The position numbers were made by a program, and so were the translations under genes. From Planctomycetota bacterium (GTDB lineage Bacteria; Planctomycetota; UBA1135; GCA-002686595), in NCBI GenBank assembly GCA_016872755.1, contig VGZE01000009.1, forward strand, positions 1-47,078: 47,078 nucleotides of DNA, written 5' to 3'. This document shows, one piece after another, positions 1 through 7,300 of the stretch. Numbering within the stretch: position 1 is the stretch's first letter; the number at the start of each line of letters is the position of its first letter. The notes under the pieces were generated by a model. The model was not told the DNA's origin, made no database searches, and saw nothing but the letters and a program-made list of their open reading frames with translations.

Positions 1-248
1 TGCGCGATGGGGTGTCGAGGCTGGTCCGCAGGACCTGGGCGGCCGCGAAGAAGCGCGAAAAGCTGGAAAAGCACCTGTGGGTGTGGGTCGTATTCCGCAA
101 CTACGTGCGGCGCATGATCAACCGAAGCCCGGGGCAATCAGCCGCCAGCACCCTCGGGCTATTCCCGGGACTGCTGCCGACCCATGACCTGCTCGGCCTG
201 TGCCCGCAATTCCGCGCCGATCCCCCTCTGAACCGCGCAGCCAACTAG
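1..248 (+). CDS. C-terminal part of a transposase-like protein (5' end outside window)
   Basis: The frame is open from the left edge, so this is probably the end of a longer gene; an internal GTG at 12 also exists. The tail contains HLWVWVVFRNYVRRMINRSP, a Trp/Phe/Tyr-rich helix followed by NRSPGQSA and an LGL/LLG end. That layout resembles the C-termini of DDE transposases and integrases (an aromatic 'YN..R.H..L...P' segment, then a 'SPA..AGL' motif). The catalytic part is not visible, so the assignment rests on resemblance only. It overlaps the stop codon of the convergent hydantoinase gene by 4 bases. Confidence 0.4.
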   Translation, partial: RDGVSRLVRRTWAAAKKREKLEKHLWVWVVFRNYVRRMINRSPGQSAASTLGLFPGLLPTHDLLGLCPQFRADPPLNRAAN

Positions 249-1825
249 GCCAGGGTCCGGCCGTGTCCCCCGCCCCCGGGGGTTCTCAAGCTCAACCTCG
301 CCCCCACCGGCGCATCGAACGCCTCCTTCGAACCCAACCTCCGCGTCACCCCGCCCGGCGTAACCAACACCGCCGCGCTCACCGCCCCCCGCGGGCCGCC
401 GGCGCGGCCTGCAGGGCCACGGAGCGAGCGCTCGGCGACCCAGGCTCCGCGCACCGGCACGAGAAAACGCAGACGCTTCTCGATGCCGTCGCCGCCGCGG
501 CGAGCACCGCGACCGCCGGAACCGCGCCGCACGTCGAGCTTCTCGACGCGGACGGGGAACGCGAGTTCGAGCGCCTCGATCGGCGTGTTGCGCGTGTTCG
601 TCATGTGCGTGTGCACGGCCGACTCTCCATCTCGCTGCGGGCCTGCGCCGGCGCCGCCGGCGATGGTCTCGTAGTAGGTGAACGCGCCGCGACGCGGGTC
701 GTGGCCGCCGAAGGACAAGTTCGCCATCGTTCCGCTGCTCGCTGCAGGAAGGCGTCCCGGCAACGCGCGCGCGAAGGCCTCCAGGATCACGTCGACCAGC
801 CGTTGACTCGTCTCGACGTTGCCGCCGGCGACGGGTGCCGGATAGCAGGCGTCGACCAGGCTGCCCTTGCGCGTCAGCACCCGCACGGGCGCCAGCACGC
901 CGTCGTTGGTCGGCGTGTGCGGGGGCAGCAGCAGGCGCAGGGAGTACAACACCGCGGAGACGACGACCGCGTGCACCGTGTTGAGCGGCGACTCGAGTTG
1001 GTCGTCGCTGGCACGGAAATCGAACGTCGCGCGGCCGCGCGCGAGCTGAAGACGCAATCGAATGCGCGCCAAGCCGTCAGGCGATGCGCCCGGCACTTCG
1101 AGCACATCTTCGACCGCGTGCCGTCCGCTCGGCAGGCGTGCGAGTTCAGCCCGGCAGGCTCGCGCGCTCCAGTCGAGCAATTCGGACGATCGCCGGATCA
1201 GCGTCGCGCGTCCGTGCTCGGCGCACAGCTCGCCCAGTCGCTGCACTCCGGTGCGATTGGCGGCCCACTGAGCCTCCAAATCGGCCTCGCGTTCGCGCGG
1301 CACGCGCATGTTCGCCAGCAGCAGCTCCAGCAGCGCGCGATCGAAGGCTCCACGCGCGACGAGACGCAGCGGTGGGATGCGCAGTCCCTCGCCGTGGATG
1401 TCGCGAGCCGGCGCCATGGAGCCCGGCGCGGCGCCGCCGACATCGGCGTGGTGCGCGCGATTGGCCACGTAGAACGAGGGCCGTCGCTCGCCGGACAGGA
1501 AGACCGGTGACACGAGGGTCAGGTCAGGCAGGTGAGTGCCGCCGCGATACGGGTCGTTGAGCAGTACCGCATCGCCGGCGTGCATCTCGAGCGCCTCGAT
1601 CGCGGCTTGAACGGAGAGCGGCGCTGAGCCGAGGTGCACCGGCAAGTGCGCCGCCTGCGCGATCATGCGGCCGCGCGCATCGAACAGCGCGCAGGAAAGG
1701 TCGCGGCGCTCCTTGATGTTCGGCGAGAACGAAGAGCGAATCAGTGCGGCGCCCATCTCCTCGGCCACGGAAGCGAAGAGGTGATCGAACACCTCGATCC
1801 ACAATCCGCCGTCACCGCGCGCCAA
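245..1825 (-). CDS. hyuB: Hydantoinase B / 5-oxoprolinase B-type subunit
   Basis: This is a member of the hydantoinase B/oxoprolinase family, which with an HyuA subunit performs ATP-dependent ring opening of hydantoins or 5-oxoproline. Visible family marks are EEMGAALIRSSFSPNIKERR near the N-terminus, the metal-site-like NDPYRGGTHLPD, and YVANRAHHADVGG. The glycine-rich C-terminal part carries RRGSGGRG and ends in TPGGGGHG, so it looks full length (526 aa). I chose the TTG start at 1825 because a GAGGAG Shine-Dalgarno lies 8 bases before it, across the stop of the upstream gene; an upstream ATG at 1891 would overlap that gene by 64 bases. No HyuA partner follows, because the next sequence is the transposase-like tail. 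The gene may be an orphan or a broken operon, or may be translationally coupled to the pseudopilin gene by chance. Confidence 0.85.
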   Translation of the reverse strand: MARGDGGLWIEVFDHLFASVAEEMGAALIRSSFSPNIKERRDLSCALFDARGRMIAQAAHLPVHLGSAPLSVQAAIEALEMHAGDAVLLNDPYRGGTHLPDLTLVSPVFLSGERRPSFYVANRAHHADVGGAAPGSMAPARDIHGEGLRIPPLRLVARGAFDRALLELLLANMRVPREREADLEAQWAANRTGVQRLGELCAEHGRATLIRRSSELLDWSARACRAELARLPSGRHAVEDVLEVPGASPDGLARIRLRLQLARGRATFDFRASDDQLESPLNTVHAVVVSAVLYSLRLLLPPHTPTNDGVLAPVRVLTRKGSLVDACYPAPVAGGNVETSQRLVDVILEAFARALPGRLPAASSGTMANLSFGGHDPRRGAFTYYETIAGGAGAGPQRDGESAVHTHMTNTRNTPIEALELAFPVRVEKLDVRRGSGGRGARRGGDGIEKRLRFLVPVRGAWVAERSLRGPAGRAGGPRGAVSAAVLVTPGGVTRRLGSKEAFDAPVGARLSLRTPGGGGHGRTLA

Positions 1826-1827
1826 GC

Positions 1828-3486
1828 TCAGCGCTCCTCGTCGGGATAGTCCAGGACCTCGAAGGGCGAGTAGTCGATCGTCTCCCAGCATTCCAGCGGC
1901 ACGAGCTGGACCCCGTCAGAGCCTCCGGCGCGCCGCCACACGACGATGCGCACGGTGCGCGTCAGGTAGCCGCCGCGTTCCTCGCGCTTGCGCACTTCGA
2001 CCGGATCGTCCAGGGACTCGGAGCCGTCCTCGGCCGCGGTTCGCTTGCGCGCCGTGATGTAGACGGAGAACACGTTGCTCTGCACCGTCAGCATCTGCTG
2101 GATCTCCGCCTGCTGCTGCGGCTCGATGTTCTCCCAGCCGTCGACCTCCTTCAGATCACCCAGCGACTTGAAGAACTTGCGCGGCAGGACTTCGCGGCCC
2201 CATTCGTCGTACTCGGGTTCGGCCTCTTCGCCGTCCTTCTCGGCCTCCTCGGTCGCTTCCTCGTCCTCGAGGTTTCGATATTCGATCACTCCGTCCCAGA
2301 ACTGCGGCGGGATGTCGCGATCGTCGAACAACGCCTTGAGCACGGCAGCGGGAGCGGTGTTCACGTTCACGGCAATGCCCGTCGCGTCGCTGGTTCCTCC
2401 GCCGCCGGCACCTGCGGTGCCGGATCCCTGCGCGCCGGCGAAGGACGCATTGAAGCCGCTGCCCCCGGACCCCCCGGAAGGCGCCTTCGAATCGCCGCTG
2501 TTGCCCTGGTTGTTGTTACCCGCGCCCGCGGTCCCCGGAGGAGTGCCGGGTTCGCCGCTGCTGGCGCCGAGTTCCTGCATCAACTCGGCACGTGTGGAGA
2601 GCGAGGTCCAGACGGTCAAGAAACTCGAGAGCGCGTGCACGACGTGCCCCTCGGAATCGCGGAAATCCCGGAACTGACTATCGTCGAAGCCGGGGAGCAC
2701 TGCGAATTCCCGCAACGAGAGCGGAAGTCCCTGCTCGAGCGTATTGCCGTCCTTGTCCGTGTCGGTCAGCAGCGCGGGGCGCGGCAGCACCGAATCGAGG
2801 CGCAGCTTGAGATGATCTCGAATCGACTCCGCCATCCGCCGCGCGCGCGCGCCGTCGACGTCCGCCTCGGTCCCCTCGCGGTACATGTCGATGATGCGAG
2901 TCAATCGATCGAGCGCCTTGCGAGCTTCGTCTTCGTTCTTGGTCAGGATCGCGAGCAGGTTGTACTTGCTGTCCTCGTCCTGAATCAGGATGCGCAGATC
3001 GATCTCGTTGATCGACGTGCGTTCCGGTCGGCCCCAGGAGTCCATCCTCGAATCCACCGGGCCTTGCTGCGCGCCCGCGCCGTCGCCGGCTCCACCACCG
3101 CCGAATGGACTGCCTCCACCGAACGGATTGCCGCCGCCACCTGCGCCGCCGAATCCCTGCAGGCCTTCGGCGGAGCCGCCGCTGCCCTGGGGCAGACCCG
3201 GCATGCCTCCCCCGCCACCGCCCATGCCCCCGGCCGCTCCACCTTCGCTCGATTGAGCGTCGCTCTTCAGGTTTTCGAACACCTGGAGCTGGGCCGAGGC
3301 GATCGCGAGGTCCATCTGGATGAGCGTGACCTCGTTGCGCGCGATGCGAGCATCGGTGCCGGTCGCGATGTTCAACTGGAACACGATCGCGACGAGCACG
3401 AAGAGCACAAGCAACGAGAGCATCAGCGCGGCGCCGCTGCGCGGGTCGCGGGCATCGATGCTGCGTGGGTTCCTGGGTGCAAGCAT
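1828..3486 (-). CDS. gspK: Type II secretion GspK-like minor pseudopilin with Gly-rich inserts
   Basis: A GspK-type pseudopilin would form part of the tip of the type II secretion pseudopilus. The N-terminus has a positively charged leader followed by SGAALMLSLLVLFVLVAIVF (about residues 17-36), the hydrophobic helix typical of prepilin-like proteins. A polar region with ARNEVTLIQMDLAIASAQ follows. Further on is NVNTAPAAVLKALF, the motif GspK shares with helix-hairpin-helix proteins. At 552 aa it is much longer than usual GspK (about 320 aa). The excess is mostly two low-complexity Gly/Ser-rich stretches (about residues 76-155 and 305-370), plus an acidic run rich in Glu. The secretin gene lies upstream on the same strand but 669 bases away, across a repeat block. 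I see no clear Shine-Dalgarno at the chosen ATG. Confidence 0.75.
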   Translation of the reverse strand: MLAPRNPRSIDARDPRSGAALMLSLLVLFVLVAIVFQLNIATGTDARIARNEVTLIQMDLAIASAQLQVFENLKSDAQSSEGGAAGGMGGGGGGMPGLPQGSGGSAEGLQGFGGAGGGGNPFGGGSPFGGGGAGDGAGAQQGPVDSRMDSWGRPERTSINEIDLRILIQDEDSKYNLLAILTKNEDEARKALDRLTRIIDMYREGTEADVDGARARRMAESIRDHLKLRLDSVLPRPALLTDTDKDGNTLEQGLPLSLREFAVLPGFDDSQFRDFRDSEGHVVHALSSFLTVWTSLSTRAELMQELGASSGEPGTPPGTAGAGNNNQGNSGDSKAPSGGSGGSGFNASFAGAQGSGTAGAGGGGTSDATGIAVNVNTAPAAVLKALFDDRDIPPQFWDGVIEYRNLEDEEATEEAEKDGEEAEPEYDEWGREVLPRKFFKSLGDLKEVDGWENIEPQQQAEIQQMLTVQSNVFSVYITARKRTAAEDGSESLDDPVEVRKREERGGYLTRTVRIVVWRRAGGSDGVQLVPLECWETIDYSPFEVLDYPDEER

Positions 3487-3621
3487 GGGGAAGGACCACC
3501 GCCGCGCTCGTAAGCCGGCCGTGGAATCGATGGGCGAAAGTAACGAACCTCGGAGGGGCCGCAGATGAGCAGGAAGGGTCGAGGCGCCGCCCGCCAGTAT
3601 GACGCAATGAGCCGGTGCGAT

Positions 3622-3853
3622 CTTCCCGGCAGGCGGTGTGGGGTGTTGCGCTTCCCGGCAGGCGGTGTGGGGTGCAGCGCTTCCCGGCAGGCGGTGTGGG
3701 GTGCAGCGCTTATCGACAGGCGGTGTGGGGTGCAGCGCTTATCGACAGGCGGTGTGGGGTGCAGCGCTTTCCCCAGTCGGTGTGGGGTGCGGCGCTTCCC
3801 GGCAGGCGGAGCGGAGTCGTAGCGCTTCCCAGCAGTCGAATAGCGAACACAGT
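3622..3853. repeat. Imperfect 29-base tandem repeat, about 8 units
   Basis: Units begin at 3622, 3651, 3680, 3709, 3738, 3767, 3795 and 3825. They are 28-30 bases long and built on a core of CTTCCCGGCAGG followed by CGGTGTGGGGTGCAGCG. Variants have CTTATCGACAGG (3709, 3738) or CTTTCCCCAGT (3767), and the last unit is truncated. There are no unique spacers, so this is not a CRISPR array. It lies between the secretin and pseudopilin genes, in presumed untranslated DNA, and would be transcribed if the two genes share a message. Confidence 0.9.
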
Positions 3854-3854
3854 G

Positions 3855-4140
3855 GACCCTGGCGTGGTTGACTGCGCGCCGGCTCGGAAGGCCCCACCCA
3901 TGGGGGTCGCTGCGGTCGATCGCCCCCTGTCGGTCGCGGACGCGCAGTCAAACGGACCAGGGTCGTCGCTGCGCTCCCCAACGGCAGGTGAGCGATCGCA
4001 GCGGACCCAGGCTTGGTTGACGGCGCGCCGGCTGGGAAGGCGGCAGCGCCAGGAGCCGCCGCGGTCGATTGGCCCCTGTCGGTCGCGGACACGCAGTCAA
4101 CCGGATCACGCTGGTCGCAGCTGTCCCCGGCAGTCGGAGC
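3855..4140. repeat. Two diverged copies (about 145 bases each) with internal inverted repeat
   Basis: The first unit starts near 3855 and the second near 4001. Both contain GGTTGAC, GCGCGCCGGCT, CGGTCGAT, CCCCTGTCGGTCGCGGAC and CGCAGTCAA in the same order. Inside the first unit, 3855-3878 and 3941-3964 are inverted copies that match at 20 of 24 positions, so the unit can fold into a long hairpin; the second unit keeps a weaker version. With the 29-base array next to it, this fills the 669-base gap between the secretin and pseudopilin genes. I see no gene there; the short ORFs simply translate the repeats. Confidence 0.7.
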
Positions 4141-4155
4141 CGGGTCTCGGCGGGC

Positions 4156-5721
4156 TCAGAAATCGCGCTGCACGTCGATCCCCTGCAGGATGCGCGGGCG
4201 GATGAAGAACAGCACGTGCGCCTTTTCGCGGAGTTCGAGCTTCGAGCGGAACAGCCCGCCGAGCACCGGAATGCTGCCGAGCACGGGCACCTTGCGCGTC
4301 CTCTCCGTGTTGCGCGTGGTCGTCAGGCCGCCGAGGATCACCGCCTGGCCGGGTTGCAGGTAGACCACCGTACGCGCTCCGCGCTTGGCGATGACCGGGT
4401 TGGAGAGCAAGCCGCCGGCACCACCGGAGGAGATCAGCGATGCAACGCTGCCGGCCTGCTGTGACGCCTCGATGTCGATGTTCAAGGCGACGGTGTCGGT
4501 GCCGACGACGCGCGGCACGATGTACAGCTTCACGCCTACCTCTTCGAACAGCAGCTGCGCGGTGTACTGATTGGCCGCGTTGATGTTGTCGATCTTGTAG
4601 AACGGAATCCTGGTGATGTTGACGATCTCGGCCTTGCTGCCTTCGCGAACGGCGATGCGCGGCTGCGAATCGATCTGCACGTTCTCCCAGGTCGAGAGCG
4701 CCTGTAGCACGGCGTTGAACGCGAGGCCGTCCTGCACCGCCCCCAGCGTCAACAGCGCCGAGCCCAGATCGGTCGTCGGGAAGGAGTAGTCGAAGCCCTT
4801 GATCAGCGTGTCGTCGCCGGGCGCGTCGAAGATCGGCGTACCGGTCGCGACGGGCTTGACCCCCAGGTCCAGACCCTCGGTCTCGGTGATCTCGACGATC
4901 TTGGCCTCGATCTCGATCTGCGGCACGGATGCGGCGAACAGGTTCAGGAAATCCTCGACTTCGTGCAGGCGCGCCGGCCGCGCGGTCACGACGAGCCAGT
5001 CGGCCAGTGCCACGGGCGCGGGCGCGGTCGGCGGCCAGACACGCATGTCCTGGTACAGCTCGATGTCCCACTCCTCGAGCAGCATGCACTCGACATCGTC
5101 GGCGTTTTCGTCGGTTCGCGCCGGCATCGAAGCGGGTGCGTCAGTGGGGCCGCGGATCGTGAAGCGCACCGGGAAATCGCCGTAGAGCTGCAGCAGGTCG
5201 AGCAGGCGCCGGCCCTTTTTCGTCGGCAGTGGATAGGGCTTCGTCACGCGCCCGTCCGGATGGACGACGATGCGCGACCCGAAAGCGAGATACGGGTTCT
5301 CAGACGGGCCGGGCGGGGGCGCAGGCGGCTGAGTCGGCGTCAGCGCCGGCTGACTCGCGGCGCGCACGAGCAATTCCTCGAAGGACTGCATCTCGTGCTG
5401 CGGTTCGTCCGCAACCGGAGCCTGCGCCGCGGGCTCGGCGGGTTGGCTGGCGGGCGGCTCCTGCGGCGCGAGCTCCGCTCCGACGGGCTCCTGGGGTCCG
5501 CTGTCGGAAGGCAGGCCATTCGCGTACAGCGTGCCCTCGACGAACTTGGCCTCGCGCTCGACGAGGATCGCCTCGAGATCGGCGAGCGTGCCGACCTTGC
5601 GAGGATTCTCAGGTTGCTTCGGAGTGGACGAACACGCTCCGAGAGCGAGCGCGCTGACCAGCACGAGCGCGCACAGCCGCGCCTGCCGAATTCGCGATGC
5701 CTGCACGGGAGCGAGTCTCAT
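4156..5721 (-). CDS. Secretin-domain lipoprotein (GspD/PilQ-like)
   Basis: This is an outer-membrane secretin-type protein, probably the channel of a type II secretion or related system. The N-terminus is a lipoprotein signal with lipobox LALGAC (Cys about residue 30). A Pro/Ala/Gln-rich linker follows, then a short N-type domain and QIEIEAKIVEITETEGLDLG, typical of the segment before the secretin core. The C-terminal secretin region (about residues 310-510) has ENVQIDSQPRIAVREG, PGQAVILGGLTTT and the hallmark VPVLGSIPVLGGLFRS, and ends RPRIL. At 521 aa it is shorter than most GspD, with fewer N-domains. No GspE/F/G gene lies near, so the rest of the system must be elsewhere. The two small exported-protein genes upstream (5732-7103) run in the same direction. 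Confidence 0.85.
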   Translation of the reverse strand: MRLAPVQASRIRQARLCALVLVSALALGACSSTPKQPENPRKVGTLADLEAILVEREAKFVEGTLYANGLPSDSGPQEPVGAELAPQEPPASQPAEPAAQAPVADEPQHEMQSFEELLVRAASQPALTPTQPPAPPPGPSENPYLAFGSRIVVHPDGRVTKPYPLPTKKGRRLLDLLQLYGDFPVRFTIRGPTDAPASMPARTDENADDVECMLLEEWDIELYQDMRVWPPTAPAPVALADWLVVTARPARLHEVEDFLNLFAASVPQIEIEAKIVEITETEGLDLGVKPVATGTPIFDAPGDDTLIKGFDYSFPTTDLGSALLTLGAVQDGLAFNAVLQALSTWENVQIDSQPRIAVREGSKAEIVNITRIPFYKIDNINAANQYTAQLLFEEVGVKLYIVPRVVGTDTVALNIDIEASQQAGSVASLISSGGAGGLLSNPVIAKRGARTVVYLQPGQAVILGGLTTTRNTERTRKVPVLGSIPVLGGLFRSKLELREKAHVLFFIRPRILQGIDVQRDF

Positions 5722-5731
5722 CGCGGCCTGC

Positions 5732-6310
5732 CTAGAGCAGCTCCTCGCTGATCCCGACGCGCGCGCGGGCGATCTCGGTCAGATCCGGCACCTGACGGCC
5801 ATCGCGGTGGCGAATCGTGCTCCACACACTGCAGTAGCCGCCGAGCACGCGCAGTGCCTCGCAGACTTTCACGCATCGATCGAGCGCCTGCTGGCGCAGG
5901 TGCAGCGCGATGACGGACTCGGGGTCGGCGTCCTGCCGCGCGAGCAGCGCCATCTCGGGCGTCGAATCGAGCAGGGCCGCCAGGTCCACGCGCGCGGGGT
6001 TCGACAGCATGCGAGCGTCGCGCAAGCCGCAGATGCTGTCGCTGGTCTTCGCGATCCAGGCCGGACCGAGATGGACCGCCGCGGGATCGGGAATCGCTAC
6101 TGGAGGGATCGGAACGGCCGCGGCAAGGAGATCCGCGCCCTCGCGCTCCATGGCGGACACGTGGCTTTCCTCGGGCGTCCGCGCCGGCGCGACCTGCTGC
6201 TCGGGACCGAGCACCTCCGAGGTTCCCGCGCAGGCGCAAGCCACGCCGACCAGGAGCAGCAAGGCTCCGGCTCGAGTCGGGGACTGGGCTGCCGGCGAGG
6301 TTCGGTTCAA
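5732..6310 (-). CDS. Small exported lipoprotein-like protein, paralogue of the 6648-7103 gene
   Basis: I do not recognise the family. The first 192 residues from the TTG at 6310 give a hydrophobic signal (GALLLLVGVACACAG) with a possible lipobox. The conserved body then has ICGLRDARMLSNPARVD, a Gln/Arg-rich helix (HLRQQALDRCVKVCEALRV), CSVWSTIRHRDGR and a final PDLTEIARARV. The same order of motifs occurs in the next upstream protein, so the two are tandem paralogues. I chose the TTG because the longer ATG-started reading (from 6454) would put a Pro/Arg-rich stretch before the signal peptide. The stop is 10 bases from the secretin start, so co-expression is likely. An envelope role linked to the secretin is a guess. 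Confidence 0.7.
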   Translation of the reverse strand: MNRTSPAAQSPTRAGALLLLVGVACACAGTSEVLGPEQQVAPARTPEESHVSAMEREGADLLAAAVPIPPVAIPDPAAVHLGPAWIAKTSDSICGLRDARMLSNPARVDLAALLDSTPEMALLARQDADPESVIALHLRQQALDRCVKVCEALRVLGGYCSVWSTIRHRDGRQVPDLTEIARARVGISEELL

Positions 6311-6478
6311 GCGGTCCCCATGGTGCGCTCGGGAGCCCCCGCGCGCCAGCACCCAGCGGCCAGCAATCCGTGGAACAGGTCGCGTCGCGAGGCGCGGCAC
6401 GTGTTCGCGATGCAGAGGAAGGTCGAGCGGTGCAGGGACGATGCAGGCACTCACTCCGGCGCGCCGAGCGCGGCCGCC

Positions 6479-6647
6479 GAACTCGACGCCGCAGAGCGAG
6501 CGCGTACTCCGCCGCGGTGGGGACTTGTGCGACGGGCTGACTCAGACGGCGCAGTCAATCACCCTGGCCGCCGAGCAAGGCCCTATGAATTCGATGCCGC
6601 GGAGCGAGCGCCTACTCCGCCGCGGTGGCGACCTGTGCGACGGGCTG
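6479..6647. repeat. Pair of 61-base direct repeats in the intergenic region 6311-6647
   Basis: Bases 6479-6539 and 6587-6647 are direct copies (GAACTCGACGCCGCAGAGCG and onward) that differ at 6 of 61 positions. The second copy stops exactly at the stop codon of the minus-strand gene 6648-7103. Each copy carries a short inverted repeat (CGGAG/CTCCG type) and the GC-rich core ACTCCGCCGCGGTGG. The rest of the 337-base gap (6311-6478) shows no gene. Confidence 0.85.
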
Positions 6648-7103
6648 CTAGAGCTTGGCCCTGACCAGTTCCGTCAGGTCGGCGATCGCCCGGCCGTCCT
6701 TGTGGCTGATCGCCTTCCAGACGCTGCAGTGCCCCTGCGTGACGCGCACGCTCTCGCTGGCCTTGGTCACGCGGTCGATCGCCTGCTGCTTGAGCTGGAT
6801 GCCCTCGGCCGAGCCCGGATCGATGCCTTCGCGCTTGAGCTTCTGCAACTCCGGAGTAGCCGCCATCAGCGTGTCGTAGTTGATCCGCCCGGGGTTCGAC
6901 AGCATGCGCGGATCGCGCAACCCGCAGACATTGTCCTGCGCGTTGAGGATCCAGTCGCTTTCCACGGTCTCGGCGAGCACCGGCCCCGTCTCAGGCACTT
7001 GGAACCCGACCGCCGGCAGGCCCACACGCGCGTCCTGCGCACTCGCGCCGCCGCCCAAGAGGGCGCAGAGCGCGAAGGCCAGCCGGAGCGAGTGGGGTCG
7101 CAT
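6648..7103 (-). CDS. Small exported protein, paralogue of the 5732-6310 gene
   Basis: A 151-residue protein with a clean signal peptide (MRPHSLRLAFALCALLGGGA, cleavage near ASA|QDA) and no lipobox. The mature part has VCGLRDPRMLSNPGRINYD, then KLKREGIDPGSAEGIQLKQQ, a Gln/Arg helix, CSVWKAISHKDGR and ADLTELVRAKL. It matches its downstream neighbour along the whole mature length, including two conserved cysteines (in CGLRD and CSVW) that could form a disulfide bond outside the cytoplasm. I do not recognise a named family. An upstream ATG (7163) would add 20 non-signal residues, so the ATG at 7103 is preferred. Confidence 0.75.
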   Translation of the reverse strand: MRPHSLRLAFALCALLGGGASAQDARVGLPAVGFQVPETGPVLAETVESDWILNAQDNVCGLRDPRMLSNPGRINYDTLMAATPELQKLKREGIDPGSAEGIQLKQQAIDRVTKASESVRVTQGHCSVWKAISHKDGRAIADLTELVRAKL

Positions 7104-7237
7104 GGTCGTGGCTTGGATACCGAGGTCGAAGGGGTGGGGATCGAGGAGCGTGTCTCCCCGCACAGCCTAGGCTTTTCGACGTTCAGCGAGGCTTCATTGC
7201 TAGCCTTTTTTTCGCTTTTTTCGCTCTTCCAACGCAA

Positions 7238-7280
7238 CGGGCCGCCCCGCCCCAAACCAGGTTGGGGGCGGAGCGGCCCG
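7238..7280 (-). terminator. Strong GC-rich hairpin after pnp
   Basis: A near-perfect inverted repeat, CGGGCCGCnCCGCCCC with its complement around the loop AACCAGGTT, lies 20 bases after the pnp stop. T-rich runs occur about 30 bases further along the minus strand (7205-7222), not directly after the stem. It therefore fits a 3'-end-stabilising or termination hairpin but not a textbook intrinsic terminator. Confidence 0.65.
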
Positions 7281-7300
7281 TCGGGAGCGCCGGTCGCGGG

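Noticed and set aside
200-1510. 436-codon ORF on the plus strand opposite hyuB
   Set aside because: It is rich in Arg/Ala/Gln/His and has no family motif, whereas the opposite strand reads a complete hydantoinase B. High-GC genomes give such shadow ORFs opposite real genes.
3622-3853. CRISPR array
   Set aside because: The 29-base units follow each other without unique spacers, and no cas gene is visible.
3565-4205. Several short ORFs over the repeat block, coding repeated RQAVWGAALP-like peptides
   Set aside because: The peptides are translations of the 29-base tandem repeat in three frames, with no conserved start context.
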